Part shown: piece by piece, positions 8,831-18,306 of the stretch | Layout: the number at the start of each line of letters is the position of its first letter | How positions within the stretch are numbered: position 1 is the first letter of the stretch | Assembly (NCBI RefSeq): GCF_001425835.1 | Contig: NZ_LMDP01000002.1 | Coordinates: forward strand, 186,001 to 250,000 | DNA length: 64,000 nt | From: Afipia sp. Root123D2 | GTDB taxonomy: Bacteria > Pseudomonadota > Alphaproteobacteria > Rhizobiales > Xanthobacteraceae | Direction: 5' to 3' | The notes under the pieces: generated by a model | What the model was told of the DNA's origin: nothing | The model's database searches: none | Seen by the model: only the letters and a program-made list of their open reading frames with translations | Translations under genes and position numbers: made by a program

Positions 8831-9347
8831 CCGTTTCTTCTTTCTTGCGAGATTCGCCTGCCAACTCTGCCGCAGCCTCAAGCGCGGCATGAACGATGGG
8901 CGTATAGCCCGTGCAACGGCACAGATGACCGCTGAGAAGATCGCGCACTGCGCTCTCGGTCGGCGCTGGATTGTCGCGCAGGAAGCGATCCAGCGACATC
9001 AGGATTCCCGCCGTGCAGAAGCCGCACTGCAACGCATGATTTCGACGGAAGGCTTGTTGCAGCACGCCAAGTCGGTCGGCTGACGGCGCCAGTCCCTCGA
9101 CAGTCCGCAGATCGCAGCCATCGATTTGAACTGCCAGCGTCAGACAGGCACGTGCCAACGCTCCGTCGATGGTGATGGTGCAGGCACCGCAGACGCCATG
9201 CTCGCACCCGACATGAGTTCCAGTGGCGCCGATCTGGTGACGCAGGAAATCGGTCAGCAGCATCCTCGGTTCGGCGTCGCCCTGCATCGCGACCCCGTTC
9301 AGTGTGAAATGAATGGCGTGGCGCCGATCCGGTTGCAGGCGGGTCAT
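8823..9347 (-). CDS. hmfC: Molybdenum hydroxylase 2Fe-2S subunit, probable furoyl-CoA dehydrogenase HmfC
   Basis: This 174-residue small subunit has two [2Fe-2S] clusters. The N-terminal plant-ferredoxin-type site is 'GCEHGVCGACTITIDG' with a further Cys in 'ARACLTL'. The C-terminal helical site is 'CGFCTAGILMSL' plus 'HLCRCTGYTPI'. It passes electrons from the molybdenum site to the FAD subunit in a xanthine-oxidase-family enzyme. It overlaps hmfB by 4 bases and hmfD by 8, indicating coupled translation. In this operon it is expected to serve the dehydrogenase that hydroxylates 2-furoyl-CoA at C5. Confidence 0.88.
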   Translation of the reverse strand: MTRLQPDRRHAIHFTLNGVAMQGDAEPRMLLTDFLRHQIGATGTHVGCEHGVCGACTITIDGALARACLTLAVQIDGCDLRTVEGLAPSADRLGVLQQAFRRNHALQCGFCTAGILMSLDRFLRDNPAPTESAVRDLLSGHLCRCTGYTPIVHAALEAAAELAGESRKKEETDA

Positions 9348-10156
9348 TGCAACACCTCCCGCACCAGATCGCGGCCGATCGTCCGAACGAGATCGCGGCG
9401 ATATCGCGCCGTGGCATGAACATCGTCACGAGCGTCGAGTTCATATGCGAAGGCGTTCAATGCATCGTCGAGCGCACTACCGTCGAGTCGAGGCCAATCT
9501 CGCGCGGTCGGCACGTCAGCGACGCCGCCGACGGAGAGACGCACACCGGTTCTGGTTGCCACCGCGGCGCACGCCACAATAGCGAAATCGCCATGCCGTC
9601 GCGCGACTTCCCGGAACGCGCATCGACCGGCCGAAGCCGGGATCGACACCGCCTCGATCAATTCGTCGTCGGCACGGTTTGTTGCCATCATACCGGAGAA
9701 AAAGTCTTTCGCTGCGACCCGGCGGCGCTTGCGCATGCTGCGCAGGTGAATTTCCCCTTCGAGCGCAATCAGCGCCAATGGCATTTCGGCGCTGGGATCG
9801 GCATGTGCGAGTGACCCACAGATCGTGCCACGACTGCGGGTCTGAACGTGTCCGGTCCACGGCAACGCAAGCGAAACGAGCGGTAACTTTGTCGCCAGTT
9901 CCGGCCACGCCAGCAATGCAGCTTGACGAACACCGGCGCCGATCCTGACCGATCCCGATGCCTCGTCGATGCGACTGAGCTCGCTCAATCGCATGATGTC
10001 GACCAGCAGCTTCGGCTTGGCCAGACGCATGTTCAGCATCGGCATCAACGATTGACCGCCGGCCAGAATTCGCGCATCGCCGCCTTCGCGAGCCAGCGCA
10101 TCCAGCGCTTCCGACAGGGACTCGGCCCGCAAATATTCGAAAGCCGCCGGCTTCAT
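9344..10156 (-). CDS. hmfB: Molybdenum hydroxylase FAD subunit, probable furoyl-CoA dehydrogenase HmfB
   Basis: This 270-residue protein has the PCMH-type FAD fold: 'AREGGDARILAGGQSLMPML' near residue 25 and 'RGTICGSLAHADPSAEMPLALIAL' near residue 105, which bind FAD. The CO-dehydrogenase-type C-terminal domain follows. It is short, like CoxM, and lacks the extra [4Fe-4S] loop of 4-hydroxybenzoyl-CoA reductases, which argues for an oxidising hydroxylase. It overlaps both neighbours by 4 bases. Confidence 0.88.
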   Translation of the reverse strand: MKPAAFEYLRAESLSEALDALAREGGDARILAGGQSLMPMLNMRLAKPKLLVDIMRLSELSRIDEASGSVRIGAGVRQAALLAWPELATKLPLVSLALPWTGHVQTRSRGTICGSLAHADPSAEMPLALIALEGEIHLRSMRKRRRVAAKDFFSGMMATNRADDELIEAVSIPASAGRCAFREVARRHGDFAIVACAAVATRTGVRLSVGGVADVPTARDWPRLDGSALDDALNAFAYELDARDDVHATARYRRDLVRTIGRDLVREVLQ

Positions 10157-13140
10157 CGGCGTCCTCCTATCATGTGGCGCAATCTAGCGAACAGAGACAG
10201 CGCGGTGCTCGACGTACCGCCTCCCGCCTGACGCGCCAGAGCGACAAAAAACTGACCGATGATGACCTTCGTCGCACCGTCGAGCAGCCGTCCGCCGATG
10301 CTGGCGACCTTGCCTCCGATCGCGGCGTCATAAACGTAATGCATCTTCGTGCCGCCGCCATCAGGCTCCAGCGTGATGCGCCCTTCGCCACTGCCGAACC
10401 CCAACGCACCTTCGGCCGAGCCACTGAGCGTTACCCCACGCGGCGGATCGAGATCGGAGAGCTTGACGTTGGCGCGATAACGCCCGGTGACGGGGCCGAT
10501 CCCCAGCGTCACATCGGCCCTGAAATGTGTATCCGAAATCTTCTCGACGCTACGGCATCCTGGAACGACCGCTTTCAAGGTTTCGGGATCGAGCAACATC
10601 GTCCACACCCGCTCAGGCGGCACTCCAACAACGGCAGTTCCTTCGCCGCGCAGGCGCCTGTCGCCGGATTTCCCTGGCCTTTCGACGGTCTGCCCATCAG
10701 GCCTCTCCCGTTCGACGCCGCGAACAATCTCCGCGAGACGAGCCGGCACGACTGGAAGAATAATGTCGCGTGCGTCGAGTGCATCGGCCACTGCGTTCGC
10801 GATGCAGACCGGCGTCGACATGCAATTGCCTTCGCCCACGCCTTTCGCGCCAAGCGGCGTGAACGGCGACGGCGTCTCCATGTGGAGAATAACCGGCTCC
10901 GGTACTTCCGTGGCAGTCGGCAGAAGATAATCGGCCAGTGTGCCCGTCAGATAACTGCCATCCGGCGCGTAGGAATACTCCTCGAAACAAGCCGCACCCA
11001 GCGCCTGGGCGAAACCGCCGCGAATCTGCCCCTCCACCATGCCAGGATGAAGAATCGTGCCGCAATCATGCATCGTGACGTAACGGTCGATGCGGGTCTC
11101 AAGCGTCGTACGGTCGATCTCGACACCGCAGAAATCGAAAATGAAGCCGTGGCACAACGACGAGTTGATGAGATCCCCATCGTCGGGCGGCGTCAGCTCA
11201 GGCGGCGTCCAGAATACGGTTTCGCGGATGGTGTCGCCGACGTCATCCGGCAACGAACCCGGAGACCAGTGACTGAGCGCCGCGAGCCGCGAAAATGCGA
11301 TCCTGTTCTCGGGGTTTCGTTTCGAGAGGACCATGCCCTTCTCGAAAATGATGTCAGACGTCTCGACATTGAACTGACTTGCTGCAATCCGAGAAAGCCG
11401 CAACGCAAGACGCTGCGCGGCGAGCTTCGCGGTTCCGGCCACTGCCGGCGCGAAGCGGCTGGCATAGTTTCCCGATGCGATCGACCAGGCGTCCTTGGAC
11501 GTATCGAGTTCGGTGTTGACACGAATGTCCCGCGGCGTGAGCCCGAAAACATCCGCGACCACCTGCGACAGCACCGTCCGGTGGCCCTGCCCCTGCGGGA
11601 CCGACGCCACATGGACGCTGACACTGCCGACCGGATCCAGCGCCACTGTAGCGGTCGCCTGCGCGCCATTCTTCGGACCGGCCTTTCGCCGCTCCGCCGC
11701 CGTCAGCACCGTGCTGACGTACCCCATGTTGGACACACTGGGCTCGACGACAGCCGTGTAGCCGATGCCATATAGCCGCCCGGCTGCCCGGGCCTCGTCG
11801 CGCCGTGCCTTGAGTTCGGCGAGCCCGCCGTCCCGCACGCCCCGCGCAATCGCCTCCTGGTAATCGCCGGAATCGAGCAGCGCACCGGTGGCGGTGCGAT
11901 ATGGAAACGACCCCGCAGGCACAAGGTTGCGCACGATGACGTCCAACGGGTCGAGCTTGAGTTCGACGGCAATCCGATGGACCAGACGCTCCAGCGCGAA
12001 ATAGACCTGCGGGCCGCCAAAGCCGCGATTCAAACCGGTCGGCGTCTTGTTGGTGACGACAACGCGATTACGCACCGCGACATTTCGAATGTCGTAAGCG
12101 CCTGTCAGATTGCCGTGCATGCGGTATAGCGTAGCGGGCTCAGGCGCGCGCAGATGTGCGCCGCAGTCTTCGACCTGATCCCACTCCAGCGCGAGGATCT
12201 TTCCGTCGGCGGCAACAGCGGCGGCAATCGTCGTGGCCCGGTTGGTCGCCGACACCGATGCGGTCAGATGTTCGAGCCGGTCTTCAATCCATTTGACCGG
12301 GCGGCCAGCCACACGCGACGCCGCCGCGATCAACACGATGTAGGGAAATACACCCTGCTTGACGCCGAAGCTTCCGCCGGAATCGGGCGGCGTCCGCAGC
12401 CGCAGACGATTTCCCGGCACCTTCAGCGCACGCGAAATCACCGCGTGAATACTGAATGGCCCCTGGAAATTGGCGAGAACATCGAACGCGTCTTCGGCAG
12501 GATCGTAGTCGGCGACGACGCCATAGGTCTCGATCGGAGTGCAGGAGTTGCGCGGATACTTGATGTCGATGGCTATGCGGTGAGGCGCATCGGCGAAAGC
12601 ACGCTGTGGATCGCCATAGCGGAACGTTCTGTCGCTGGCGACGTTTCCGGAAAAACCATCGTGCAGCACCGGCGCGTCCGGCGACAGCGAAGCGAGCGGC
12701 TCAACCACCGCTGGCCGCGCCCGATACTCAACCTCGATCAGATCGACACCATCCTCGGCCCGATAACGATCGGTCGCCACGACCACGGCCACTGGCTCAC
12801 CGACATACCGCACGCGATCCGTTGCGATTGGCCAGCATTCGACGGGAGCCTTGACGCCAACCACAAGGCTTGTGGTCAGGGTCTTGATGTCCTCGCCGGT
12901 GAGAACGGCAACGACACCCGCAACTCTCTTCGCGGCAGTGACGTCGATTGCAACGATGTCCGCATGCGCGTGAGGCGAGCGCAGAATGGCTGCATGCAAT
13001 GTGCCCGCTCGCGTTGCAAGGTCGTCGATGAATCGCCCACGTCCCGAGAGCAGCGCGGCGTCCTCGACGCGCTCGATCGAGCGTCCAGTCCACGGACGGC
13101 TGGTATCGGATTCCATTGTCGATGGAACGGACTGCGCCAT
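10153..13140 (-). CDS. hmfA: Molybdenum hydroxylase large subunit fused to a CoxG domain, probable furoyl-CoA dehydrogenase HmfA
   Basis: About 995 residues. The ATG at 13140 (MAQSVPSTMESD) is chosen because GGGAG lies upstream and the following residues match the family start ('GRSIERVEDAALLSGRGRFIDD'). Residues 1 to about 790 are a CoxL-like molybdopterin subunit with 'TGLNRGFGGPQVYFALER' and the C-terminal catalytic Glu in 'GAKGVGEGNCMSTP'. Residues about 825 to 975 are a SRPBCC/CoxG-like domain ('VVGVPPERVWTMLLDPETL', 'VPGCRSVEKI'), normally a separate protein. The CoxL CO-dehydrogenase signature AYRCSFR is absent. It probably hydroxylates the furan ring of 2-furoyl-CoA. Fusion and family are seen; substrate is inferred. 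Confidence 0.85.
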   Translation of the reverse strand: MAQSVPSTMESDTSRPWTGRSIERVEDAALLSGRGRFIDDLATRAGTLHAAILRSPHAHADIVAIDVTAAKRVAGVVAVLTGEDIKTLTTSLVVGVKAPVECWPIATDRVRYVGEPVAVVVATDRYRAEDGVDLIEVEYRARPAVVEPLASLSPDAPVLHDGFSGNVASDRTFRYGDPQRAFADAPHRIAIDIKYPRNSCTPIETYGVVADYDPAEDAFDVLANFQGPFSIHAVISRALKVPGNRLRLRTPPDSGGSFGVKQGVFPYIVLIAAASRVAGRPVKWIEDRLEHLTASVSATNRATTIAAAVAADGKILALEWDQVEDCGAHLRAPEPATLYRMHGNLTGAYDIRNVAVRNRVVVTNKTPTGLNRGFGGPQVYFALERLVHRIAVELKLDPLDVIVRNLVPAGSFPYRTATGALLDSGDYQEAIARGVRDGGLAELKARRDEARAAGRLYGIGYTAVVEPSVSNMGYVSTVLTAAERRKAGPKNGAQATATVALDPVGSVSVHVASVPQGQGHRTVLSQVVADVFGLTPRDIRVNTELDTSKDAWSIASGNYASRFAPAVAGTAKLAAQRLALRLSRIAASQFNVETSDIIFEKGMVLSKRNPENRIAFSRLAALSHWSPGSLPDDVGDTIRETVFWTPPELTPPDDGDLINSSLCHGFIFDFCGVEIDRTTLETRIDRYVTMHDCGTILHPGMVEGQIRGGFAQALGAACFEEYSYAPDGSYLTGTLADYLLPTATEVPEPVILHMETPSPFTPLGAKGVGEGNCMSTPVCIANAVADALDARDIILPVVPARLAEIVRGVERERPDGQTVERPGKSGDRRLRGEGTAVVGVPPERVWTMLLDPETLKAVVPGCRSVEKISDTHFRADVTLGIGPVTGRYRANVKLSDLDPPRGVTLSGSAEGALGFGSGEGRITLEPDGGGTKMHYVYDAAIGGKVASIGGRLLDGATKVIIGQFFVALARQAGGGTSSTALSLFARLRHMIGGRR

Positions 13141-13230
13141 TCTCGGTATTGCTCCCGGCCGCGCTTGTTGTCGCGCGTACTGACCTTTGTCAGCCGGAAG
13201 GGAGAGCAAGCCATACCGGCACTTCTCACG

Positions 13231-13281
13231 ACTTACCAATCCGTCTCATTTGATAGACGGATTGCGTCGCAGCATCAACTC
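13231..13281. repeat. Copy A of an imperfect ~50-bp repeat, between the AraC gene and hmfA
   Basis: The 20-mer ACTTACCAATCCGTCTCATT (13231-13250) is identical to 24956-24975, and ATTGCGTCGCA follows in both copies after different spacers. In this copy AATCCGTCT (13238-13246) and AGACGGATT (13255-13263) also form a 9-bp inverted repeat around 8 bases. It lies upstream of the hmfA start and overlaps the last codons of the AraC gene. It may be an operator, or the remnant of a mobile repeat. Confidence 0.6.
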
Positions 13282-14117
13282 GCAAGTCGCGAAACGTTGC
13301 GGAATTCGCGCGGGCCGACGCCTGCGTGATTGCGGAAGAAACGCGTGAAGTGTGCCGGTTCCGCGAAGCCAAGACGTTCGCTGATTTCATTGACAGCGAC
13401 ATCCTGATGCAGCACGGCGTCAACCGCATGTTCTATACGCACGACGTTCAGATAAACCTTGGGCGGCACACCGATCGAGGATTCGAACAACCGGAAAAAG
13501 TGCGCACGTGAAAGTCCGGCTCCCTTGGCAAACTGGTCGATGTTCGTCGTGGTGCCGGCGGTTGCCCGCATCGCTTCTGCGGCCTTTCTGATGCGCCAAT
13601 CGCTGCTCGATATATTCATCTCGCGAATCGATGCCGGGAAGGTGCGCCACGGCGTGAACCGCTCGATGACAGCAATCATCAGGTCAGACAACAAGGTCTC
13701 GTGCGAGGCGACACACTCTGGCCGCATCATCATGTCGGTCGCCAGATCCATGGTCAGCCGGCGAATTCGCGGCGATACCTCACCCGAGGGCTGGCCGAAA
13801 AAACCCGGCGCACCGCTTGCGGCCCAACCCGGCCGAAATTCCTTCAGCCACTGCGGTTCGACATAAAGCGCCAAGATCAAGGTGCGTGGCCGGCTCGGAT
13901 CGTGAACGTAGGCATGAGGCTGCCAGCCATCGACCAACACCGCCGTGGTATCGGTCAACGAACAAACACTGTCACCGACGGAGAACTGTGTATCAGCGCC
14001 CTCGACCTTCAACAGGACATGGCAATGCGGGTGGGCATGCCGCACCAGCGAACAATCCATATCCAGCAACGCGACCCTGCCGAATGTCCCATGGGCAATG
14101 CGCAACGCTGTCGACAT
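13275..14117 (-). CDS. AraC-family transcriptional regulator
   Basis: This 280-residue protein has an N-terminal cupin-like sensor domain ('HAHPHCHVLLKVEGAD', 'AVLVDGWQPHAYVHD') and a C-terminal pair of helix-turn-helices ('IDQFAKGAGLSRAHFFRLFE' and 'VNEISERLGFAEPAHFTRFFRNHAG'). It lies between the importer (14.1-16.8 kb) and the hmfABCDE operon, all on the minus strand, which makes it the best candidate for local control of both. The inducer is probably a furan acid or its CoA ester, but nothing in the sequence proves that. Confidence 0.9.
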   Translation of the reverse strand: MSTALRIAHGTFGRVALLDMDCSLVRHAHPHCHVLLKVEGADTQFSVGDSVCSLTDTTAVLVDGWQPHAYVHDPSRPRTLILALYVEPQWLKEFRPGWAASGAPGFFGQPSGEVSPRIRRLTMDLATDMMMRPECVASHETLLSDLMIAVIERFTPWRTFPASIREMNISSSDWRIRKAAEAMRATAGTTTNIDQFAKGAGLSRAHFFRLFESSIGVPPKVYLNVVRIEHAVDAVLHQDVAVNEISERLGFAEPAHFTRFFRNHAGVGPREFRNVSRLAS

Positions 14118-14130
14118 ACGAGCCTCCCGC

Positions 14131-14898
14131 TCAGGCGCTGGATTTCCAGGGAATCAGCCGCCGCTCGATTTCATCGAGTATCACGGAGAATATGAAACCC
14201 AGAACCGCGATGACAAGCAACCCTACGTACATGGTGTCGACCGTTAGCACCTGCCACGAGTTCCAGATCATGAACCCTATACCATCATTGGCCGCAACCA
14301 TTTCCGAGATAGCGATCAGGATCAGGCCCATGCCGGCGGCAAGCTTGACGCCAGCCATGATCGAAGGAAGCGCGCCGGGCAGCGCGATGGTCCGGAAGAC
14401 CTGCCAACGGCTGGCCCGGAAGTTGTGCCCAACATCAATATAGATACGGTCGATATTAACGACGCCGAGGACCGTGTTGATCAGGATCGGATAAAAAGCG
14501 CCGAGCGCGACCATCACGATCTTGGACATTTCGCCAAGGCCGAAGATCAGCAGCACCAGCGGCAAAATGGCGCTTTTCGGAATAGGGTACGTGGCCGAAA
14601 TCAGCGGATCGATCGCGGCCCGCAATGGCCGCGACGTCCCCATGGCGAGGCCGAGGAGCAATGCTGGCACGCCGCCCAGCAACATTCCGAGCCCCAGCCG
14701 CTTCAGGCTGGCAAGAGTATTGGTCGCCAGTTCGCCGGACGCCAGAAGAACGCCGAATTGATGCGCGATACTGCTTGGCGGCGGAAAGAACCGAGCGTCA
14801 ATCAGTGAGAGCTGTCCGGCGATTTCCCAGATTCCCAGCAGCAACAGCGGACTTACGATACCGATGGCGCGCTCGAATCCCTTGAATTTCCCGCTCAT
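14131..14898 (-). CDS. ABC importer permease, TauC/SsuC family
   Basis: This 255-residue integral membrane protein has six hydrophobic segments and the ATPase-contact loop 'DVGHNFRASRWQVFRTIALPGALPSIMAGV'. It overlaps the ATPase gene by 4 bases, and with the upstream binding protein makes a full importer. It is encoded between the hmfABCDE operon and the UbiD/UbiX genes, so uptake of 2-furoate or 2,5-furandicarboxylate is a reasonable inference. Confidence 0.9.
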   Translation of the reverse strand: MSGKFKGFERAIGIVSPLLLLGIWEIAGQLSLIDARFFPPPSSIAHQFGVLLASGELATNTLASLKRLGLGMLLGGVPALLLGLAMGTSRPLRAAIDPLISATYPIPKSAILPLVLLIFGLGEMSKIVMVALGAFYPILINTVLGVVNIDRIYIDVGHNFRASRWQVFRTIALPGALPSIMAGVKLAAGMGLILIAISEMVAANDGIGFMIWNSWQVLTVDTMYVGLLVIAVLGFIFSVILDEIERRLIPWKSSA

Positions 14899-15728
14899 GA
14901 CGCCTTGCCTTCCGTCAACATGCGCGCCCGGTTCACCTCGTCCCGCAGCTGCTCCCAGATGTCGAAAACAAGTTCACCATAGGCAGGCTTCTGCCGCAGC
15001 TCGAGCACATTGCGCGGACGGCTGAACGGCACGTCGATCATCGCTTTCGTCCGTCCCGGATTAGCCGTCATAACCATGATGCGATCACCGAGCGTCACTG
15101 CCTCGTCCACGCTGTGGGTGATGAACACCACCGTCTTGCGGGTCGCTTCCCAGATCTGCAGCAACAGTTCGTGCAGCAGCAGCTTGTTCTGCTCATCGAG
15201 CGCAGAGAACGGCTCGTCCATCAATAGGATTTCCGGGTCATTGACGAATGCCCGAATGATCGACACGCGCTGTTTCATACCGCCGGACAACTGGTGCGGG
15301 TAGGAATCGCGAAACCGCCACAAGCCGGTCCGCTCAAGCCAGATGCGGACGGCCTCTGTTACTTCACGTTCCGGGACCCTGCGCATCCGCAGGCCATACG
15401 CGGCGTTGTCGTAGACCGTCATCCACGGGAACAGGGAGTCGCCCTGAAAGATCATCGAGTTTGTCGGCCGTGACGGATCGGATTGTCGGATCTCGACGCT
15501 GCCCTCGCTCTGCCGGTCCAGGCCCGCGAGTATCCGTAGCAGCGTCGTCTTGCCGCAGCCGCTCGGGCCGACGATGACAAAAAACTCGCCCTGCGGAATA
15601 TCGATGGTTATGCCATCGAGGGCGACGAATCCGGAATTTCCGAAGTACTTCCGCACCCCAGACAGCGATATCTGGGTTGCGGATGATTGCGCAGCCGTTT
15701 TGCTGCCGACGAGTTGAATAGCGGACAC
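14895..15728 (-). CDS. ABC importer ATPase, TauB/SsuB family
   Basis: This 277-residue ATPase has Walker A 'GPSGCGKTT', Q-loop 'MIFQGDSLFPWMTV', signature 'LSGGMKQRVSIIRAFV', Walker B 'EILLMDEPFSALDEQ' and switch His 'VVFITHSVDEAV'. The roughly 20-residue N-terminal extension before 'ISLSGVRKYF' has no obvious motif. The gene lies 15 bases after the binding protein and overlaps the permease by 4 bases. It energises the second Tau/Ssu-type importer of this window. Confidence 0.93.
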   Translation of the reverse strand: MSAIQLVGSKTAAQSSATQISLSGVRKYFGNSGFVALDGITIDIPQGEFFVIVGPSGCGKTTLLRILAGLDRQSEGSVEIRQSDPSRPTNSMIFQGDSLFPWMTVYDNAAYGLRMRRVPEREVTEAVRIWLERTGLWRFRDSYPHQLSGGMKQRVSIIRAFVNDPEILLMDEPFSALDEQNKLLLHELLLQIWEATRKTVVFITHSVDEAVTLGDRIMVMTANPGRTKAMIDVPFSRPRNVLELRQKPAYGELVFDIWEQLRDEVNRARMLTEGKAS

Positions 15729-15743
15729 GAAACCTCCGTCTTC

Positions 15744-16784
15744 TTAATGGGGCTTATAGGGACCCAGTTTCTTGACGGCGGCCTCGGCGAACGACGTGTC
15801 GACCACATCGTTGACGGCAACGGGCTTTTCGATCTGGCCCTGTTCAACGAAGTATTTCAGATCGTCGCCGAGGCTCTTCATGTTGACAGCCCCATCCGGC
15901 GAGATGCCATTCGGAATCATGGCCGTGAAGATATTGCGATCCTTCAGACCGGTCGTCTTCATGATGAGCGTGATGACATCGTCGGCGCCTGTTCCCGTGA
16001 AATGACCGCCTTTGGTCGCATCGTTGTAGATGCGGGCGGCCTTGATGTAGGCGTTCATGAAACGCTGACCGACATCACGCCGTTTTGTCAGCATGTCATT
16101 GCCATACAGCAGCACCGCGACTTGCTGACCGGGATACAGGGTGTCGTCCGACAGCCGGACTGCATAGCCGTCCTTGATCGCCCGGCTGGTGGATGGTTCT
16201 GTGGTGATGGACCCGTCAATTGCCTTTGATGATAGCGCCGCCACCTGCTGCGGGTAGCTCATGTTGACCTGATCGATGTCCTTGTCGGTCAATCCGCCCT
16301 GCTCCAGCGCCAGACTGAGCTTGGCATTGGTCGCCGAGCCAGGCCCTGCCGCGGCAAGCTTCAGGCCCTTGAGGTCGGATAGTTTTTTGACTTTGCCGGA
16401 ATCATAGAGATCCTTGCGGATGATCAGCGGCATGTAGTCGTAACCCGCGGGTGTCGAGCCCTTGTCGGCAACGATCTTCACGCCAATGCCGCGCGAGACG
16501 GAGTTGAAAAGGCCGGCAGAAGATGCCCCCGCCCCGATATCGATTTGCCCTGCACCGAGCGGCGCAATCATACGGGGCCCGGAATCGAATGCGATCAGCT
16601 CGACTTTCAGTTTCTGCTCAGCGAACAATCCGCGCTCCTGCGCGATGTGAAACACAACGTCACTGATGACCTTGTTGATTCCGACCTTGACCGTATCGAC
16701 GCTGTCTGCGCTCCTCGCAGCTCCGGCGGACACCAGAATCGCGCACGAGCCGACCGCGGCCAGTAGAAATTCTCGCTTGTTCAT
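15744..16784 (-). CDS. ABC importer substrate-binding protein (NMT1-like)
   Basis: This 346-residue protein has a Sec-type signal ('REFLLAAVGSCAILVSAGAARSA') and an NMT1-like fold: 'VKVGINKVISDVVFHIAQERGLF', 'PLGAGQIDIGAGASSAGLFN' and 'LSDLKGLKLAAAGPGSATN'. It delivers an organic anion to the permease encoded two genes on. It is encoded 69 bases after hmfF on the same strand, which suggests cotranscription with the decarboxylase and supports a furan dicarboxylate or related acid as ligand. Confidence 0.9.
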   Translation of the reverse strand: MNKREFLLAAVGSCAILVSAGAARSADSVDTVKVGINKVISDVVFHIAQERGLFAEQKLKVELIAFDSGPRMIAPLGAGQIDIGAGASSAGLFNSVSRGIGVKIVADKGSTPAGYDYMPLIIRKDLYDSGKVKKLSDLKGLKLAAAGPGSATNAKLSLALEQGGLTDKDIDQVNMSYPQQVAALSSKAIDGSITTEPSTSRAIKDGYAVRLSDDTLYPGQQVAVLLYGNDMLTKRRDVGQRFMNAYIKAARIYNDATKGGHFTGTGADDVITLIMKTTGLKDRNIFTAMIPNGISPDGAVNMKSLGDDLKYFVEQGQIEKPVAVNDVVDTSFAEAAVKKLGPYKPH

Positions 16785-16853
16785 TTCTGTCTCCCTGAGT
16801 TCCAGACGTTCCTGTCTGTGTTGAGCTGTTCGACGGACTTCCTTAGCGACCGG

Positions 16854-18269
16854 TCATCCTGTGAGAATGCGCGCGAACGCGGACTTGGGGTCTTCCTGCA
16901 GCACGCGGGACAGATCGACGGCTTCTTCGCCAGCAACATGGATGCGCTTGAATACCATTGTCTCGGCTTCCACCGGCTTGGTGGCGTTGATTCCCATCTT
17001 CGCGCTGATGCCCTGATCGCTTGATGGATCGAGCTTCGACCCTTGCGCGCCAGACACTACGACGAGATCGCGGTCTGCCTGGAAGCGCGTTGCGATAGCC
17101 CACTCGACCTCATTCGGATCGTCGATGTCGACATCCATATCGACGATTACGACCTGCTTGACGTCGTAGTGCCCCCCGAACGCGCACATGATAATATTCT
17201 TGGGTTCGCCGTTGTTGGTTTTGTCGATTTTAACCACGAGGTGATACCGGCACGTGCCACCGCGCGTCAGACGAACGTCGCGGATACAGCCGAAGCTGCG
17301 TTGAAGATGCTCAAGCAACGTTGCCTCGCGCGGAATTTCGCCAAGCACCAGATGCTCCATGCCGCCGCCGACAATGGTATGGAAAATCGGATTCTTGCGG
17401 TGCGTGATGGCATCGACTTGAATCACCTCGCGATCGGCGCGAGGTCCATAATACTGAGGGAATTCTCCAAACGGTCCTTCCGGCTCGCGCACCTTCGGCA
17501 GAATCCGGCCCTCGATCACGATTTCCGCATGAGCCGGGACCCGGACCTGATTGGTCTTGCACTTCACCATCTCGATCGGATGGCCAAGCAGCGCGCCAGC
17601 AATTTCCATTTCGTCTTCGTCGATCGCGGCGATCGCCTGCGATGCCAGAATGCACGCTGGATGAACGCCGATCACCAGCGCGATCTCCAGCGCCTGCCCC
17701 GCCTGCTCGGCCATCCTGAAATAATGATGGGTATGGCGCGGCAGCAGCAGCACGCCGATACGGTCCGGGCCGCTGACCTGACAACGGTGGATCGATACGT
17801 TTTGAGCGCCAGTCTCCGGATTGCGTGCAATCAAAAGCGCCGCCGTAATATATGGCCCGCTGTCATGCTCATTGTGCTTCGGAATCGGCAGCTGCTTGAG
17901 GAGATCGACCTCGCGGTGAATCACCTCCTGTACAACTGCATCCTTCACCTCGATCCATGGCAGCGGATTGCGGACCGCCTCTTGAAATCGCGGCAATAAC
18001 TGGTCGGTCGAAACGCCAAGAGAATCCGCTACCCAGCTCCGGTCGGCGAAGATGTTGGCAACCACCGGAATCGAATGCTGGCCGGGCGATGGGAAAAGAA
18101 CGGCGCGATCCAGCTCCAGGCGCTTGGAAATCGCGGCCAGTTCATCAATCAGCGACACGCCTCCCCTTGCCACCGCAAGGCGATCGGTTGTCGACAGCCG
18201 CTGCAGCCAGCTTCGCAGATCGGGAGCCGCGTTATGACCCGCTATTGCATGGGCGCTACTTTTCGTCAT
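16854..18269 (-). CDS. hmfF: UbiD-family decarboxylase, probable 2,5-furandicarboxylate decarboxylase HmfF
   Basis: This 471-residue UbiD-family enzyme uses prenylated FMN to decarboxylate. Visible elements are the catalytic Arg region 'NVSIHRCQVSGPDRIGV' (near residue 170) and the two Glu of 'EPEGPFGEFPQYYGPRAD' (near residue 270), which with the Arg form the E-R-E network. Also present are 'HTIVGGGMEHLVLG' and the prFMN/metal-binding 'RTHHYF'-like stretch. The ATG at 18269 has AGAGGA just upstream and is preferred to GTG 18284. Next to a UbiX gene and the furoyl-CoA operon, the expected reaction is 2,5-furandicarboxylate to 2-furoate and CO2. Other aromatic acids cannot be excluded. Confidence 0.85.
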   Translation of the reverse strand: MTKSSAHAIAGHNAAPDLRSWLQRLSTTDRLAVARGGVSLIDELAAISKRLELDRAVLFPSPGQHSIPVVANIFADRSWVADSLGVSTDQLLPRFQEAVRNPLPWIEVKDAVVQEVIHREVDLLKQLPIPKHNEHDSGPYITAALLIARNPETGAQNVSIHRCQVSGPDRIGVLLLPRHTHHYFRMAEQAGQALEIALVIGVHPACILASQAIAAIDEDEMEIAGALLGHPIEMVKCKTNQVRVPAHAEIVIEGRILPKVREPEGPFGEFPQYYGPRADREVIQVDAITHRKNPIFHTIVGGGMEHLVLGEIPREATLLEHLQRSFGCIRDVRLTRGGTCRYHLVVKIDKTNNGEPKNIIMCAFGGHYDVKQVVIVDMDVDIDDPNEVEWAIATRFQADRDLVVVSGAQGSKLDPSSDQGISAKMGINATKPVEAETMVFKRIHVAGEEAVDLSRVLQEDPKSAFARILTG

Positions 18270-18306
18270 TCCGTCCTCTGTCACGTTTCAATCTGGAATC
18301 GGTAAA

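Noticed and set aside
10174-11775. 533-codon plus-strand frame, with others at 12154-13329
   Set aside because: Complement of hmfA, which has clear homology on the other strand.
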